Part shown: piece after piece, positions 62,731-64,000 of the stretch
Numbering within the stretch: the stretch's first letter is position 1
Layout of the letters: each line of letters starts with the position of its first letter
Assembly: GCF_014784055.1 (NCBI RefSeq)
Contig: NZ_CP061813.1
Location: 3,296,001-3,360,000 of the forward strand
Source of the DNA: Polaribacter haliotis
GTDB taxonomy: Bacteria > Bacteroidota > Bacteroidia > Flavobacteriales > Flavobacteriaceae
Direction of reading: 5' to 3'
DNA: 64,000 nucleotides
The notes under the pieces: model-generated
What the model was told of the DNA's origin: nothing
Databases searched by the model: none
What the model saw: the letters and a program-made list of their open reading frames with translations, nothing else
Made by a program: the position numbers and the translations under genes

Positions 62731-62855
62731 AATCAAAAGATTTTATGTAACAAAGCAAACATAAATCAGGTTTTAAAACTACCCTAAATTAGGGAACGTT
62801 ACTTTTTAGTGTGTAAAACTATTTTTTAGTTGAGTTTACCTCTAAAATAATGATT

Positions 62856-62886
62856 TTTGTTGAAAGCTTTTGTATTTTTACTTTTT
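62856..62886 (+). promoter_or_regulatory. Bacteroidetes promoter for mpl
   Basis: TTTG (62856-62859), exactly 19 bases, then TACTTTTT (62879-62886). This fits the TTTG-N19-TAnnTTTG consensus except for the last base. The ATG follows 13 bases later, giving a very short leader. Confidence 0.65.
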
Positions 62887-62899
62887 TAAATTTTGTTAG

Positions 62900-64000
62900 A
62901 TGAACATTCATTTTATTGCGATTGGCGGAAGCGCAATGCACAATCTTGCTATAGCTTTACACCAAAAAGGATACCAAGTTTCAGGAAGTGACGATACAAT
63001 TCACAATCCGTCTAAATCTCGTTTAGAAAAGTATGGTTTATTGCCAGAAGAATTTGGTTGGTTTCCAGAAAAAATAGCAACTAATTTAGATGTTATTATT
63101 TTAGGAATGCATGCTAAAAAGGACAATCCAGAATTGTTGAAAGCACAAGAATTAGGATTAAAAATCTATTCTTATCCTGAGTTTTTATATGAGCAATCCA
63201 AAAATAAAACAAGAGTTGTTATTGGTGGTTCTCATGGAAAAACAACGATTACTTCTATGATTTTACACGTGTTAAATTATCACGATAAAGAGGTAGATTA
63301 TATGGTTGGTGCTCAATTAGAAGGTTTTGAAACGATGGTGCATTTAACAGAAGAAAACGATTTTATTGTTTTAGAAGGAGATGAGTATTTGAGTTCGCCA
63401 ATAGATATGCGTCCTAAATTTCATTTATACAAACCGAATATTGCATTGTTAAGTGGAATTGCTTGGGATCATATTAATGTTTTTCCAACTTTTGAAAATT
63501 ATGTGGAGCAGTTTAAAATCTTCACAGATTCCATGGTAAATGGAGGAAGTATGGTCTATAATGAAGAGGATATTGAAGTTAAAAACGTGGTAGAATCATC
63601 TACAAATCATATAAAAAAATACGCATATACAACTCCACAACATTTTATTGAAAACGGAATTACTTATTTAGAAACTTCAGAAGGAAATTTACCACTGGAA
63701 ATTTTCGGAAAACACAATCTTCAGAATTTGGCAGGGGCAAAGTGGATTTGCCAACACATGGGAATTGATGAGGATGATTTTTATGAAGCAATTGCCAATT
63801 TTAAAGGAGCTAGCAAACGTTTAGAGAAAATAGCAGAAAATAATTCTACTGTTATTTTTAAAGATTTTGCACATTCTCCAAGCAAGGTTTCTGCGACTAC
63901 AAATGCTGTTAAAAATCAATATTCTAATAGAACAGTTTTAGCTTGTTTAGAATTGCATACCTATTCTAGTTTAAATGCAGAATTTTTAGCGGAGTATAAA
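62900..64000 (+). CDS. mpl: UDP-MurNAc:L-Ala-gamma-D-Glu-meso-DAP ligase, partial
   Basis: The first 367 codons of a Mur-ligase-family protein, open to the window edge. MNIHFIAIGGSAMHNLAIALH is the Rossmann start, GGSHGKTT (109-116) the ATP P-loop, and the central region includes VLEGDEYLSSPIDMRPKF and GIAWDHINVFPTF, the features that separate Mpl from MurC. Mpl re-attaches recycled tripeptide to UDP-MurNAc in peptidoglycan recycling. A C-terminal part of the ligand domain lies beyond position 64000. Confidence 0.92.
   Translation, partial: MNIHFIAIGGSAMHNLAIALHQKGYQVSGSDDTIHNPSKSRLEKYGLLPEEFGWFPEKIATNLDVIILGMHAKKDNPELLKAQELGLKIYSYPEFLYEQSKNKTRVVIGGSHGKTTITSMILHVLNYHDKEVDYMVGAQLEGFETMVHLTEENDFIVLEGDEYLSSPIDMRPKFHLYKPNIALLSGIAWDHINVFPTFENYVEQFKIFTDSMVNGGSMVYNEEDIEVKNVVESSTNHIKKYAYTTPQHFIENGITYLETSEGNLPLEIFGKHNLQNLAGAKWICQHMGIDEDDFYEAIANFKGASKRLEKIAENNSTVIFKDFAHSPSKVSATTNAVKNQYSNRTVLACLELHTYSSLNAEFLAEYK

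Overview
The window reads as chromosome from a low-GC member of the Flavobacteriaceae, probably marine and Polaribacter-like; the genus is a guess. Supporting signs are the strong A+T bias, Bacteroidetes-type promoters (TTG, about 19 bases, TAnnTTTG), a tmRNA tag ending in ALAA, SusC-type signatures, LytS/LytTR regulation and many short lipoproteins of Bacteroidetes type.

Layout. Positions 1-7.7 kb hold envelope genes: a partial outer-membrane barrel with a large TPR protein (minus strand), then an ftsE - glycosyltransferase - 2OG oxygenase unit (plus) and a convergent GT4 glycosyltransferase. Positions 7.8-9.6 kb hold a LytTR two-component pair. Divergent from it, 9.7-46.9 kb is a long, almost unbroken plus-strand glycan-catabolism locus with four GH92 alpha-mannosidases, a cytoplasmic GH130 phosphorylase beside an SSS symporter, GH125, GH2, two GH20 (one frameshifted), two GH29 fucosidases, a GH123-like enzyme, a GHL10-like TIM-barrel lipoprotein, a CBM9-like lipoprotein and an EEP-family lipoprotein. 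The set matches stepwise removal of fucose, galactose, HexNAc and mannose from N-glycans, with the Man-beta-1,4-GlcNAc core imported and phosphorolysed in the cytoplasm. No SusC/SusD pair and no recognisable endo-glycosidase (GH18, GH85, GH163) lies in the locus.

In the middle of this locus (25.0-32.8 kb) are five tightly packed genes of a different kind: a DUF1549/DUF1553 c-type cytochrome protein, a Tat-exported DUF1501 protein, a Tat-exported beta-propeller, a small lipoprotein, and a membrane protein that joins a DUF2231-like membrane domain, a c-type haem motif, leucine-rich repeats and sugar-binding modules. The last two carry the same C-terminal module as the neighbouring GH20. This is the best candidate for an undescribed system: a periplasmic redox complex tied to glycan breakdown.

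Positions 47-64 kb are mostly household genes: tmRNA (ssrA), a dehydrogenase, MscS channel, transglutaminase-like protein, kdsA, an M28 peptidase, DUF4136 and TfoX_N proteins, a small outer-membrane barrel, a 2207-residue alpha-2-macroglobulin containing a complete SusC-type carboxypeptidase-regulatory plus plug segment without a barrel, and the start of mpl. Two copies of a structured element with a shared GCGTT/AACGC closing stem lie at 47.5 kb (minus) and 52.5 kb (plus).

All family names come from reading the sequence and recalling families; no searches were run.
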